NCBI RefSeq assembly: GCF_016887565.1
Contig: NZ_CP069396.1
Span: forward strand, 12,444,001 to 12,508,000
Direction: 5' to 3'
From: Archangium violaceum
GTDB lineage: Bacteria; Myxococcota; Myxococcia; Myxococcales; Myxococcaceae
DNA: 64,000 nucleotides
Shown here: one piece after another, positions 18,268 through 26,886 of the stretch
How the letters are laid out: every line of letters begins with the position of its first letter
How positions within the stretch are numbered: the stretch's first letter is position 1
Translations under genes and position numbers: made by a program
The notes under the pieces: generated by a model
Told to the model about the DNA's origin: nothing
What the model saw: only the letters and a program-made list of their open reading frames with translations
Database searches by the model: none

Positions 18268-20043
18268 CTACGGGCCGGCGTGGCGGGGGTGCTCGCGCTC
18301 GCGCTCCAAGGGAGTGGGCTCCGGCCCGGTGCCCGCGAAGAGCTGGCGGGCGAGCGCCTCGTGACTGCCCGGGACGTAGCGCGAGTCCGACCAGGTGTCG
18401 TCCGCCCTCAAGGAGATCGGCTTGTCCACGGGCCTCTTGCCGGCCTCGGCCCGCTTCGCGTTCTCCTTCGCGACGGAACCGCGGAAGTGGTAGTGCTCGA
18501 ACATCCGCATGAACTCCGTGGCGTAGATGTCCGCGACCGCCAGGTCGCCTCGGATGAGGACGCTGTTCTCGTCGTTACGCCGGGTGGAGTTGTTCGAGTA
18601 GTTGGCCGAGCCGGTGATGAGGATGGGATCGTCCCCGAGCGGATTCACGGCGATGATCTTCGAGTGGATGTGGATGCCGGAGTGGTGGAAGCTCTCCGAA
18701 CTCATGAGGAGCCGCTGCTGGAAGTCGTGGAGCGGGGACTTGAGGGTGACGGCCACGCCCAGCGAATTGGAGGGATCGCCCTTGATGAGCTGGACCTCCT
18801 CGGGCTTGCCCAGGCTGCCCTCCTTGTCCACCAGCAGGTAGCGCAGGATGGAGTCCGCCTCGTTCTCGTCGGACAAGGCGTCCCGTATGGGCTGGGCGAG
18901 CGCGAACGGGGCGCACACCATCACGTGACTGGCCTGCTCGCAGAGGGCCGCGTACAGCTTGAGCATGTCGTCATTGGACTGCGGCGAGAGGATGGGCCAC
19001 GCGCCGGGACCTGGGGGAAGCACCTTCTGGTCCAGCACGGGGGAAAGCTTGCGAGCGGCGGCCTTGAGCACCTCGGCCTTCGCATCCGCGAAGAGGAGCT
19101 GGAAGTACCGCTCGTAGGTGTCCGCGACCCCTTCGTCGTACAGGGCGTGCCCCACGTTGAGCTGTCCATAGATGGCCCCCTCGGTCCAGTTGGTGGAGCC
19201 CGTCCAGACGGCACGGGGCTTGCCCTTGTGGAGGAGCACCAGGAACTTGTTGTGGCTGATGGCGCTCTGGGGATTCTCCTTGCGCTGGTGGACCTGCGCT
19301 CCACTCTGGACGAGCATGCTCGCGGCGACCGCCTTCTCGTTCTTCGCCCAGGTGGTGTCCTCCTTGGAGGCCTTGCGATAGTGGTAGGCGACCTTCACCT
19401 CGACGCCGCGCTTGGCCGCCTCCACCAGCCCCGCCAGCAACTCCGGCTTCTGGAACTCGTAGATGGCGACATGGAGGGCATATCCCTTGCCTCGCGCCCG
19501 GGCCATGAACGCCAGCAGCGCCTCCTCGAGGCCGCGCGACAGCCACGTCAGGGCCTTGCGCCGCTCCCGGGGCTCCATCTCGTCCGGATCCACGTCGCCG
19601 AACGTGTCGTTGTAGGCCTGACTGGCGGCCGCGCCCCGGTTGAAGAAGACGGCGGTGCGCTCCGAGGAGGGGTCCTCCGTCGTCACGTCCAACTCCACCG
19701 TCGCGCCCGACGTCAGCGCATCCCAGCGGCCATAGCGGGCGATCACCCGGTAGCGGTACGTCGTCCCCGGCTCGACGGTGTAGTCCCCCCAACGGAACTT
19801 CTGCACGGGGGAGTGCTCGCTGGTGATGGCGCCGGTGCTCTTGTCATTCGGGAACCGCAGGCGGTTGGGCAACCACCGCCAGGCCGTCGGGGTCTTCCGC
19901 TTCGGGTCCAACCGGGCCCGCTGGATGGAGAACCCGAGACACCCCTTGCGCAGCTCCTCCTCCAGGTCGATGCCCAGCAGGAGGTTGTGCGTTCCGGCGA
20001 TGGCTCGAACCGTCAGGCCGCCGCGGCTCTTGCTGACTCTCAT
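18268..20043 (-). CDS. Phospholipase D-like protein with fibronectin-like N-terminal part
   Basis: A 591-residue protein beginning MRVSKSRGG, placed by a strong AGGAGAGGTGG site just upstream. The first 150 residues include a beta-sandwich-like segment (TTYRYRVIARYGRWD) resembling fibronectin type III. Two PLD half-sites follow: HNKFLVLLHKG with GSTNWTEG, and HIHSKIIAVN with GSANYSNNS. Both keep HxK and GSxxN, but the Asp usually found five residues after the Lys is Leu or Asn. A phosphodiesterase or transferase fold is clear; the substrate (lipid or nucleic acid) is not. No signal peptide is seen, so export, if any, would use another route. Confidence 0.88.
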   Translation of the reverse strand: MRVSKSRGGLTVRAIAGTHNLLLGIDLEEELRKGCLGFSIQRARLDPKRKTPTAWRWLPNRLRFPNDKSTGAITSEHSPVQKFRWGDYTVEPGTTYRYRVIARYGRWDALTSGATVELDVTTEDPSSERTAVFFNRGAAASQAYNDTFGDVDPDEMEPRERRKALTWLSRGLEEALLAFMARARGKGYALHVAIYEFQKPELLAGLVEAAKRGVEVKVAYHYRKASKEDTTWAKNEKAVAASMLVQSGAQVHQRKENPQSAISHNKFLVLLHKGKPRAVWTGSTNWTEGAIYGQLNVGHALYDEGVADTYERYFQLLFADAKAEVLKAAARKLSPVLDQKVLPPGPGAWPILSPQSNDDMLKLYAALCEQASHVMVCAPFALAQPIRDALSDENEADSILRYLLVDKEGSLGKPEEVQLIKGDPSNSLGVAVTLKSPLHDFQQRLLMSSESFHHSGIHIHSKIIAVNPLGDDPILITGSANYSNNSTRRNDENSVLIRGDLAVADIYATEFMRMFEHYHFRGSVAKENAKRAEAGKRPVDKPISLRADDTWSDSRYVPGSHEALARQLFAGTGPEPTPLEREREHPRHAGP

Positions 20044-20387
20044 CTGTCCACCTCTCCTTGTCGGAGAGAGGCTTCCGGAGACGGATGTGACCCCCCGCCC
20101 GCCCCACCCGCGCCCACAAGGGCAGCCGAGCGAGTGCCGCCGGGCGGACAACCGATCCTCCTGTTGAACGACGAAGTCGCGAATTCCCCGCTCAACCCCC
20201 TTCGCAAAGCGACGGGCCATGGGCACATCAGGACAAGAACCGCGGCGCCATCGAAGTCGCCCCGCAATAGAACCGGGTGGCACGCGTTGAGAGCGACGGC
20301 GGACGAGTTCTGACGCCCCGGAGCGTGGCTCGGGCCACGGGACGGGGGTGGTGGGAACAGGTACGCGATCAGCACGGGGGTGTGGTC
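20044..20387. other. Intergenic stretch without a convincing gene
   Basis: This 344-bp gap separates divergent genes. Open frames here have no plausible start and no recognisable motif. The minus-strand frame is open and continuous with the PLD-like gene, but the strong ribosome-binding site at its ATG argues against extension. Promoters for both flanking genes are expected here; I cannot point to one. Confidence 0.5.
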
Positions 20388-20672
20388 GTGAAGACGGCGA
20401 TTTTCTGTCTGATGGCGAGCCTGCTCACCGGAGCTCCGGCGGCGGTGGTGGCGATGTCGACGCGGAGACCCCCACCGGCGGTGACGTGCGAGCCGGGAGC
20501 GAGCAACTGCACGACCCCGGAGGGGCAGATGGACGAGTCCTCGAGTCCCACCTCCGAGCGCCACCCATGCGACTGGGTGGAGACATGCCAGCTGCCCTGC
20601 GGTCGCGAGGGGGGCGAGTGCTGCCATGCCGAGTGGAGCTGCCCTCCGGACGCGAACCTGCCCCGGTGCTGA
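20388..20672 (+). CDS. Small secreted cysteine-rich protein
   Basis: A 94-residue protein starting at a GTG (VKTAIFCLMASLLTGAP), a typical signal peptide. The mature part is polar and ends in a cysteine-dense tail with CDWVETCQLPC, ECC and WSC, an arrangement that suggests disulphide-stabilised folding after export. The GTG at 20388 is preceded by a G-rich site. No family is recognised. Small cysteine-rich exported proteins are common in myxobacteria and some are predation or surface factors, but nothing here shows that role. Confidence 0.55.
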   Translation: MKTAIFCLMASLLTGAPAAVVAMSTRRPPPAVTCEPGASNCTTPEGQMDESSSPTSERHPCDWVETCQLPCGREGGECCHAEWSCPPDANLPRC

Positions 20673-20806
20673 GCGCGCCAGCACCCGGGAGCCCGTAGAA
20701 CCGCACCGTGGGTTCGTGAACCACCCTCGCCCATGAGCTGGGCTGGAGGGAAACACGCATCCAGGAGAAGAACCGCCCCCCTCTCCCTCCCTCCCCCTCC
20801 CCCTCT

Positions 20807-20839
20807 CCCTCTCCCTCTGGGAGAGGGTCGGGGTGAGGG
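20807..20839 (+). repeat. Palindromic intergenic repeat, copy 2
   Basis: The same unit as at 8690: a perfect 9-bp stem (20807-20815 with 20819-20827, loop TCT) and the tail TCGGGGTGAGGG. It is preceded by a C/T-rich tract of about 40 bp. It lies between two plus-strand genes. Confidence 0.8.
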
Positions 20840-21027
20840 TATTTCGATCCTCGGGTTGACCCTATCTCCGCCCTACCTTCCTCTAAAAGAGGGCTGGGCG
20901 AGAATTGAGTCATTTCTCCGTTTTAACGAAACAGCCCCGAGAGCTGGACTAGCTTGTCTTTCTTGATTTTTTAGAATTCCAAGCAAAAACTACACGCCCG
21001 CCCCCCCCAAACCCGAGAGAACCACCC

Positions 21028-22590
21028 ATGAAGAATCGAAAGCTCAACGCACTCTCCACCGTGACGACGTTGTTCACCGGTCTGGCGACGCTCCACGGCC
21101 TGCCCGCGGTGGCGGCCGAGGCCGTGTCGGCGCAGGACGTGTCGCCGGAGATGCTCTCCGCGATGCGCAGGGACCTGGGGCTGGACGAGGCGCAGGCGCG
21201 CCGCCGGCTGGAGTTCGAGGCGAAGGCGCCCGGGCTGGAGAAGGGGCTGAGCGCGGAGCTGGGAGACAGCTTCGGAGGGGCCTGGCTGAGCAAGGACGGC
21301 ACCCAGCTCATCGTCGGCGTGACGGATGAGGCCAGCGCGGCGCGCGTGCGGCGTGCGGGAGCCGAGCCGCGGCTGGTCAAGCACAGCAAGGCGAGGCTGG
21401 AGCAGGTGGTGGCGGAGCTGAACGGCAACGCCCGGAACGCGCCCGCGTCGATCCACTCCTGGTACGTGGACGTGGCCACCAACAGCGTGGTCGTGCAGGC
21501 GGAGAACGACACGAGCCTGACGGCGGCGCGGGCCCAGTCGTTCGTCGCGCTGAGCAGCGGCGCGAAGGATGGGGTGATCCGCGTGGAGCACTCCACCCAG
21601 GCCCCGCGCCCGGCGTACGACGTGCGCGGCGGAGAGATCTACTACTTCGGCACGGGGGCCGGTGGCTCCTATGGCGTGTGCTCGGTGGGCTTCTCGGTGT
21701 ACGGCGGCTTCGTCACCGCGGGACACTGTGGCGGGGCGGGCACCCCCACGCTCGGCAACAACTGGCAGTCCATGGGCACCATCCGGGGGTCGGTGTTCCC
21801 CGGCAGTGACTACGGGTGGGTGGCGACCAACGGCTCGTGGACGCCGCAGCCCTGGGTGTACAACTACAACAACGCGAACGTCATCGTTCAGGGCTCCAAC
21901 GCGGCCGGCATCGGCGCGTCCATCTGCCGCTCCGGCACCACGACCGGCTGGCGGTGTGGAACGCTGCAGGCCACGAACGTCACGGTCAACTACTCCAATG
22001 GCCCGGTGTATGGCCTGTCCAAGACGGACGCGTGCGCGGACCCCGGTGACTCGGGTGGCTCGGTCCTCTCCGGCAATCAGGCGCAGGGCGTGACGTCGGG
22101 CATCGCGGGCGGCTGCTCCAATGGCAATCCTCCCCAGACGTTCTTCCAGCCCATCAACCCCATCCTGAGCGCCTACGGCCTGTCGCTCGTCACGAGCGGC
22201 GGTGGAGGTGGCGGCCAGTCGTTCGTCTCGCGGATGAACGGCAAGTGCATCGACGTGCCCAACAGCAACTTCTCCGACGGCGTGCAGGTGCAGATGTGGA
22301 CGTGCAATGGCACCAACGCCCAGAAGTTCGCCTGGGACGGCGCCCGGCTGAAGATTGGCGGCAAGTGCCTGGACGTGTCCGGGGCCTCGACGGCCAACGG
22401 CACGCGCATCCAGATCGCCAACTGCAACGGCAACCGCGCCCAGGACTTCGTGCTGAGCGCCGCGGGTGACCTGGTGAGCTACCTGGCCAACAAGTGCGTG
22501 GACATCGAGGGGTACAACGCGAACGACGGCGCCAAGCTGAGCATCTACGACTGCCACGGCGGGTCGAACCAGAAGTGGGATTACCGCTAG
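21028..22590 (+). CDS. Secreted alpha-lytic-type serine protease with ricin-type lectin domain
   Basis: A 520-residue exported zymogen. A signal peptide (about 1-29) is followed by a long pro-region (about 30-200) of the kind that folds alpha-lytic proteases. The S1 catalytic domain carries TAGHCG (His), GSDYGW (Asp) and GDSGGS (Ser near residue 342), with cysteines placed for disulphides. A glycine run (GGGGGG near 392-397) links to a C-terminal ricin-B type beta-trefoil with three repeats, each ending in a Q-x-F/W motif (AQKFAW, AQDFVL, NQKWDY). The lectin would direct the enzyme to polysaccharide such as prey cell walls. A lytic role in predation is inferred from the family (Lysobacter alpha-lytic protease). 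Confidence 0.94.
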   Translation: MKNRKLNALSTVTTLFTGLATLHGLPAVAAEAVSAQDVSPEMLSAMRRDLGLDEAQARRRLEFEAKAPGLEKGLSAELGDSFGGAWLSKDGTQLIVGVTDEASAARVRRAGAEPRLVKHSKARLEQVVAELNGNARNAPASIHSWYVDVATNSVVVQAENDTSLTAARAQSFVALSSGAKDGVIRVEHSTQAPRPAYDVRGGEIYYFGTGAGGSYGVCSVGFSVYGGFVTAGHCGGAGTPTLGNNWQSMGTIRGSVFPGSDYGWVATNGSWTPQPWVYNYNNANVIVQGSNAAGIGASICRSGTTTGWRCGTLQATNVTVNYSNGPVYGLSKTDACADPGDSGGSVLSGNQAQGVTSGIAGGCSNGNPPQTFFQPINPILSAYGLSLVTSGGGGGGQSFVSRMNGKCIDVPNSNFSDGVQVQMWTCNGTNAQKFAWDGARLKIGGKCLDVSGASTANGTRIQIANCNGNRAQDFVLSAAGDLVSYLANKCVDIEGYNANDGAKLSIYDCHGGSNQKWDYR

Positions 22591-22608
22591 TCGCGGCGTA
22601 GCACCCCG

Positions 22609-22635
22609 GGGGCGTGGCCAGTACGGCCACGCCCC
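22609..22635 (+). terminator. Bidirectional hairpin terminator
   Basis: A perfect 11-bp G/C-rich stem (22609-22619 with 22625-22635, loop AGTAC) followed by TGTTTC. It lies 19 bp after the protease stop codon and 5 bp before the end of the convergent minus-strand gene, so it could serve both. Confidence 0.75.
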
Positions 22636-22639
22636 TGTT

Positions 22640-22996
22640 TCATGACGGCTCCAGGGCCGACAGCCGGTCGATCGCCGCGCGCAGCCGCCACTCGGCGAAG
22701 GCCAGACCGATCAACTTCCCCGTCACCGCGAGCGTCGCGAGGAGTGCCACGACGCCCCACGCCGACGGGCGCGAACCGGACACCCATCGCAGCGCGGTGA
22801 AGACCACGCCGGCGAAGACGAACACCGAGCCGGTCTCACAGCCGCAGGCGCGAAGCCCGCGGTTGATGGCACGCTCGGCGGTGCGCACGGCCTCGTCCTC
22901 TCGCGCCAGCTCGAGGACGACGCTCGAAACGCCTCGCCGCGCCGTCCGATGCTTCAGCGTCCGCAACTCCATCGTCGAGCGAATGATTCGCCGCAT
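22640..22996 (-). CDS. Small two-helix membrane protein downstream of the metzincin
   Basis: A 118-residue protein with a charged helical N-terminus (RTAERAINRGLRACGCE) and two predicted membrane helices (SVFVFAGVVFTALRW and WGVVALLATLAVTGKLIGLAF). It starts 7 bp after the stop of the metalloprotease gene on the same strand, so the two are co-transcribed. No family is recognised. A small membrane protein coupled to a putative toxin-like protease could be an immunity or anchoring partner; that is inference. The ribosome-binding site is weak, so translational coupling is likely. Confidence 0.65.
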   Translation of the reverse strand: MRRIIRSTMELRTLKHRTARRGVSSVVLELAREDEAVRTAERAINRGLRACGCETGSVFVFAGVVFTALRWVSGSRPSAWGVVALLATLAVTGKLIGLAFAEWRLRAAIDRLSALEPS

Positions 22997-23003
22997 GGCC
23001 CGT

Positions 23004-24764
23004 TCACGGCAGCAGCGAGGCCGCGCCGTCTCCCGTGATCCAGTCCCACGCGGTGCGCGCGTCGTCGAGCGTGAAGCGCGGCTCGCCGCTGAGCAGGAGG
23101 TATTCGAGGACCGCCGCCGCGTCGATCCCCACGCCGGTCGATGGCGCATACATGATCTGATCGAGGCTGCGGTCATTGAGGTTGCGATCCTTGTGGTCGA
23201 GCCCCCAGTAGTGGCCGAGCTCATGCACGAGGACGAAGCGGAAGCCCCAGTCGGGCGTGCGGTTGCGGTACGTGACACCGCTCATCCGCGCATCCTTGTC
23301 CGAGGGCCGGAACCACGAGGTGAGACCGAACAGCTCATTGCCGTTCGCATCGGGGACGTAGTGGAAGTGACTGATGGACGGAATGAGGGAGAGGTCGTCG
23401 TTCACCCCCGTGCGTCCTAGCCGCTGGAAGAGGGCCTGCTGGACCGGGTCCCCGGGAGGGGTCTGCTCGCTGGCGTTGAGAGGGACGTGGTCCCTCGAGG
23501 TCGCCTGGATGCCGTCGATCACGGGGAAGAAGAGACGCACGCCGAGCGCGGCCGCCTTGCGACTCGCGGTCTCGAGGTGGGTGCGGAACTTCGCGCGCGT
23601 GATGGCGAAGACGTGGAACTCCGGGACCGAGCCAGGGCCGTCGCGCAGGAAGGTCTCGAGATCAGCGTAGGAGACGTGCAGGGAGGTGCCGGCGTAGACC
23701 ACCTCGCCCTCCGGCTCGTTGATGACACGCCCGCAGTCCGAGAGATGACCGGCGAGCGCATGGAGATTGATGACGCCCTCGTCATGCAGCGCCTTCAAGT
23801 TCAGCCCGCGGTCGTTGGAGCTGAGGAACATGCGGCGCGCGTCGGCGTGGAAGGCCAGGCCCATCGGGCGGACGTTGATGCCGATCTGTTCGAGCGCTCG
23901 CTGCTCTCGCTCGCTGCCCGCGCCGAAGGACCGGGCGACGGCGGAGCGGATGACGTCCTCGAGCTGATGCTGGTTCACGCTGTCGCGCACACCACCGACC
24001 GCCGCGCCAATCACGCGCAGGGGGAAGAAGACGACGAAGCCGGTGTCGAGCAGGGCGCGGCCGATGGCCGTCCCGAGATCCGTCAGGCCGCGCAGCAGAC
24101 GGCAGAGGTTGCCGCCGAGCACGCCGAGGACGATGTCCCCGAGCGAGTGGACGGCATCGCGGATGACCGACACGAGGTCGCGCACGAGACCGATGAGCCC
24201 CTTGACGATGCCGAGGACCACCCCGAGCCAGCCGAGGGAGCTGGCGAGCGAGTCGATCAGGCTCTCCACGTCGGTGAGGATGTCGATGACATCACCGAGG
24301 AGGAGATCGACCAGGTCGAAGATCTCTCCGACGGTGTCGAGGACGATCGTCCAGAGATCTCGAAATGACTTCAGCGCCTCGAGGGGATCGGAGAAGAGGC
24401 AGACCACGAACGTGACGAACCAGCCGACCACGCGAAGGACGAGGGTGACGATGATGCCGATGACGACGGTGACGATCTGACAGACGATCGTGACGACCCA
24501 TTTCACGACGGTGACGACCACCCACACCACGACCTTCACCACGATCGTCACGAGCTCGCAGAACCACCGCAGGGGGTTCCACCACGGCAGCTCGCGGCAG
24601 CGCTCTTCCTGCCGGGAGACCCACTGATCGACGGGCTGGCTGACCTTTTCCTCGATCCTCTGCTTGAGCTCTTCGCACTTCTCGCGCGCGGCGGTGATGA
24701 ACTGTGTCACCGGCACGAGGATGTTTTGAGTGATCCACTGCCGGACTTCCTGACACGCCGCCAT
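23004..24764 (-). CDS. Metzincin metalloprotease with very hydrophobic N-terminal region
   Basis: A 586-residue protein. The C-terminal domain has the complete metzincin zinc site HELGHYWGLDH (from residue 514), followed 24 residues on by a Met-turn (IMYAP, Met538), as in matrixin-like proteases. The N-terminal third is remarkable. After a charged helix (KCEELKQRIEEKV) comes a run of about 80 almost uninterrupted Val/Ile/Trp-rich residues (VVKVVVWVVVTVVKWVV and on), then amphipathic helices of Leu/Asp/Val repeats (DLVDLLLGDVIDILTDV). No signal peptide is present. The layout resembles a delivery or membrane-insertion module attached to a protease warhead. GGAGG lies 6 bp before the ATG. The substrate is unknown. 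Confidence 0.8.
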   Translation of the reverse strand: MAACQEVRQWITQNILVPVTQFITAAREKCEELKQRIEEKVSQPVDQWVSRQEERCRELPWWNPLRWFCELVTIVVKVVVWVVVTVVKWVVTIVCQIVTVVIGIIVTLVLRVVGWFVTFVVCLFSDPLEALKSFRDLWTIVLDTVGEIFDLVDLLLGDVIDILTDVESLIDSLASSLGWLGVVLGIVKGLIGLVRDLVSVIRDAVHSLGDIVLGVLGGNLCRLLRGLTDLGTAIGRALLDTGFVVFFPLRVIGAAVGGVRDSVNQHQLEDVIRSAVARSFGAGSEREQRALEQIGINVRPMGLAFHADARRMFLSSNDRGLNLKALHDEGVINLHALAGHLSDCGRVINEPEGEVVYAGTSLHVSYADLETFLRDGPGSVPEFHVFAITRAKFRTHLETASRKAAALGVRLFFPVIDGIQATSRDHVPLNASEQTPPGDPVQQALFQRLGRTGVNDDLSLIPSISHFHYVPDANGNELFGLTSWFRPSDKDARMSGVTYRNRTPDWGFRFVLVHELGHYWGLDHKDRNLNDRSLDQIMYAPSTGVGIDAAAVLEYLLLSGEPRFTLDDARTAWDWITGDGAASLLP

Positions 24765-24837
24765 GACAGGCCTCCGCCAAGACAGAAGGCGGGAGGCTGG
24801 GATGTGACACGGCTCGAATCCGAGGCCCGTCGCGCGC

Positions 24838-25167
24838 CTACCCCTGCCCCTCGAGATCCGACTTCAACCGCGCGAGCAGCTCCACCGCGCCCTCCGCGTA
24901 GCGGCTGATCCACCGGTCGTGGATCTCCTTGATGGGGAGCGGATTGAAGTAGTTCCAGCGGTGTCGGCCGCTCCGCTTCACGATGATCAGCCCCGCCTTC
25001 TCGAGCACACCGAGGTGCTGCATCACCGTGCACCGGTCGAGCTCCGCGAAGTGCTCGACGAGCTCCCCGGTCGTCCACGGCCGGGTCTTGAGCAGGTCGA
25101 GCATCGCGCGCCGCCGCGAGTCCCCCAGCGCCTTGAAGACCGAGTCGTGGACGTCACCGCTTGACAT
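24838..25167 (-). CDS. ArsR-family winged-helix repressor
   Basis: A 109-residue protein. Its N-terminus (DVHDSVFKALGDSRRRAML) and winged helix (TTGELVEHF, CTVMQHLGVLEKAGLI, GRHRWNYFNP) are typical of ArsR regulators of the subgroup paired with SRPBCC/AHSA1 proteins. No metal-binding cysteine box is seen; the lone Cys in the recognition helix is not part of one. It is divergent from the SRPBCC gene. A perfect inverted repeat overlaps its own start codon and the presumed promoter of the neighbour, so it probably represses both. Confidence 0.9.
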   Translation of the reverse strand: MSSGDVHDSVFKALGDSRRRAMLDLLKTRPWTTGELVEHFAELDRCTVMQHLGVLEKAGLIIVKRSGRHRWNYFNPLPIKEIHDRWISRYAEGAVELLARLKSDLEGQG

Positions 25168-25188
25168 GTTATAATTTCATAACATATT
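25161..25188 (+). promoter_or_regulatory. Promoter with overlapping palindromic operator
   Basis: TTGACA (25161-25166) and CATATT (25183-25188), spaced 16 bp, form a good plus-strand promoter in a local A/T island. ATGTTAT (25166-25172) and ATAACAT (25179-25185) form a perfect 7-bp inverted repeat with a 6-bp spacer, filling the gap between the two boxes and touching the repressor start codon. This is the expected geometry for ArsR repression and autoregulation. Confidence 0.7.
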
Positions 25189-25219
25189 GAATGTGAGCGG
25201 GCAATGCGCGGAGGCACAT

Positions 25220-25702
25220 ATGGGGCAGGAGAAAGGCGCGACGTCGGCGGCTGTGGGTGAGATGGACCTCAAGTTCCAGGTCCACGCGAAGATCGCGAAG
25301 CCGGTCGCCGAGGTATTCGACGCGGTCTACAACCCGAAGAAGCTGAGTGGCTACTTCACGACCAACGGAGCGAGCGGACCGCTCGACGAAGGGAAGACGG
25401 TCACGTGGGACTTCGCCGACTTTCCCGGCGCGTTCCCGGTGCACGTGCGCAAGGTCGAGTACAATCGGCTGATCGAGCTCGAGTGGCAGGCGGGCGATGG
25501 CGACTACAACACCCAGGTGCGCATGGAGTTCGAGCCGCTCGACGGGAATGCGACGCTGGTGCGCATCAGCGAGTCGGGATGGAGGAAGACGCCGGAGGGG
25601 CTCAAGAATTCCTACGGCAACTGCATGGGCTGGTCGCAGATGCTCCTTTGCATGAAGGTGTTCGTGGAGCAGGGAACGAACCTGCGCGCGTTCCTCTATT
25701 AG
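25220..25702 (+). CDS. SRPBCC (START/AHSA1-like) domain protein
   Basis: A 160-residue protein. From residue 15 it shows the ligand-binding helix-grip fold pattern: DLKFQVHAKIAKPVAEVFDA at the start, WDFADFPGAF and LIELEWQAGDGDYNTQV in the strands, and a long C-terminal helix with a WSQMLLCMK segment. It is paired with the divergent ArsR repressor, a very common arrangement. GGAGG at 25210-25214 supports the ATG at 25220. Such proteins bind hydrophobic ligands or act in stress responses; the ligand here is unknown. Confidence 0.88.
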   Translation: MGQEKGATSAAVGEMDLKFQVHAKIAKPVAEVFDAVYNPKKLSGYFTTNGASGPLDEGKTVTWDFADFPGAFPVHVRKVEYNRLIELEWQAGDGDYNTQVRMEFEPLDGNATLVRISESGWRKTPEGLKNSYGNCMGWSQMLLCMKVFVEQGTNLRAFLY

Positions 25703-25725
25703 CCCTTCCAGCCAGGAGTCCGGGC

Positions 25726-26886
25726 CTACCAGCTCCCGCTGGAACCGCCTCCCGAGGAGCGGCCGCCACCAAAGCCGGAGGAGCCGCCGCGGGAGCTGCC
25801 CGAGGAGGAGGAGCTGGGACGGGTCTTCGGGGGCGTGCTGCGCGTGAAATGGGTGTGATAGCTGCAGTGCTTGCAGGTGACGTTGACCAGGACGGTTCCT
25901 CCATGGTCATACGTCGCCTCCCGAAGCGTGGTCATCGACTCCGACTTCGTCTTGTACGCGCACTGGGGGCATTTCGAGTAGACGGTGAACCAGGAGCCAT
26001 AGCGCTCCACCCGCACGTCCTCGCAGGACACACACCACCACGCGTCGTAATCCACCGAGCCCAGGTTCTCCTCGCGCCGCTGCCCGGCATCGAGGTGCGC
26101 ATCGTCCGCGGACTCATCGAGGAGCTGGCGCGGCTGCTGGCAGCCCTCGCAGATGCGCGGGCGCCGACGCAGCCAGCGGCGCAGGCCCATGAACCCCATC
26201 ACGAGTCCACCGGCCCCTCCACCCAGGAGCCAGGGGTTCGCGTCCGAGGCGGCCTGCTCGAGCCGTCTCGAGAGCGTAGGGCGCGGGGGCTCGGGAGGAT
26301 GGAAGGGCTCGGGGTCGGACGGAGCCGGGACGGAAACACGCACGGGGGGGGCGGCGGGAGGAGCCGGGGAAGTGCCGCGCGGGGACATGTTGAGGGGCGA
26401 CTGTTCGAGCAGCTGGCTCAGCCCCCGAGCGCCCGCGAGCACGGCCCCCTCGGGGTCCCCCCGCTTGAAGGCGGGGACGATCTCCCCGGACATGATGGCG
26501 TCGCTGCGCCGCGTGTCCTCGGAGCTGTCGACGCCGTTACCGAGGACGATCTCCGCCTTGCGGTCCTTCAGGGCGATGAAGAGGAGCGCCCCATCATCCC
26601 GCCCGGCATGACCGATGCCCCACCGGTTGAAGAGCTCGGTGGCGAAGGTGCGCGGGTTGCGGCCGCCGGTCGTGCGCACCACCACGACGGCGAGCTGGCC
26701 GAGCCCCTGGTCATCGACGTCCCTGCCCCACCGGTTCACCCCGGCGAGCGTCGAGGAGGAGAGCGTCCCCGTGGTGTCCACGGCCCAGGAGCCCGACACG
26801 GGCCGGGGAATCGAGCCGACCGTCTCGCCCCGGGCGGGAAGCGCCAGGAAGCACAGCAGGAGGGTGCAAGACAGGAGAGCGCGCAT
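25726..26886 (-). CDS. TPM-domain (YgcG-like) exported protein with zinc-ribbon and Gly/Ser tail
   Basis: A 386-residue protein. A signal peptide (MRALLSCTLLLCFLALPARG) leads into a TPM domain (about 30-165) with GQLAVVVVRTTGG, FNRWGIG and DDGALLFIALKDRKAEI, the hallmarks of the YgcG/TLP18.3 family. A proline-rich linker, a membrane helix (WLLGGGAGGLVMGFMGL) and a cytoplasmic region with four CxxC pairs (CEGC, CVSC, CPQC, CKHC), probably two zinc ribbons, come next. It ends in a Gly/Ser-rich tail, as many TPM proteins do. The role is unclear; relatives act in envelope or photosystem maintenance. The ATG at 26884-26886 fits the signal peptide. Confidence 0.88.
   Translation of the reverse strand: MRALLSCTLLLCFLALPARGETVGSIPRPVSGSWAVDTTGTLSSSTLAGVNRWGRDVDDQGLGQLAVVVVRTTGGRNPRTFATELFNRWGIGHAGRDDGALLFIALKDRKAEIVLGNGVDSSEDTRRSDAIMSGEIVPAFKRGDPEGAVLAGARGLSQLLEQSPLNMSPRGTSPAPPAAPPVRVSVPAPSDPEPFHPPEPPRPTLSRRLEQAASDANPWLLGGGAGGLVMGFMGLRRWLRRRPRICEGCQQPRQLLDESADDAHLDAGQRREENLGSVDYDAWWCVSCEDVRVERYGSWFTVYSKCPQCAYKTKSESMTTLREATYDHGGTVLVNVTCKHCSYHTHFTRSTPPKTRPSSSSSGSSRGGSSGFGGGRSSGGGSSGSW

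Noticed and set aside
20761-20820. C/T-rich tract before the second palindromic repeat as a regulatory element
   Set aside because: It is low-complexity sequence made of slipped copies of the repeat's own CCCTCTCC arm.
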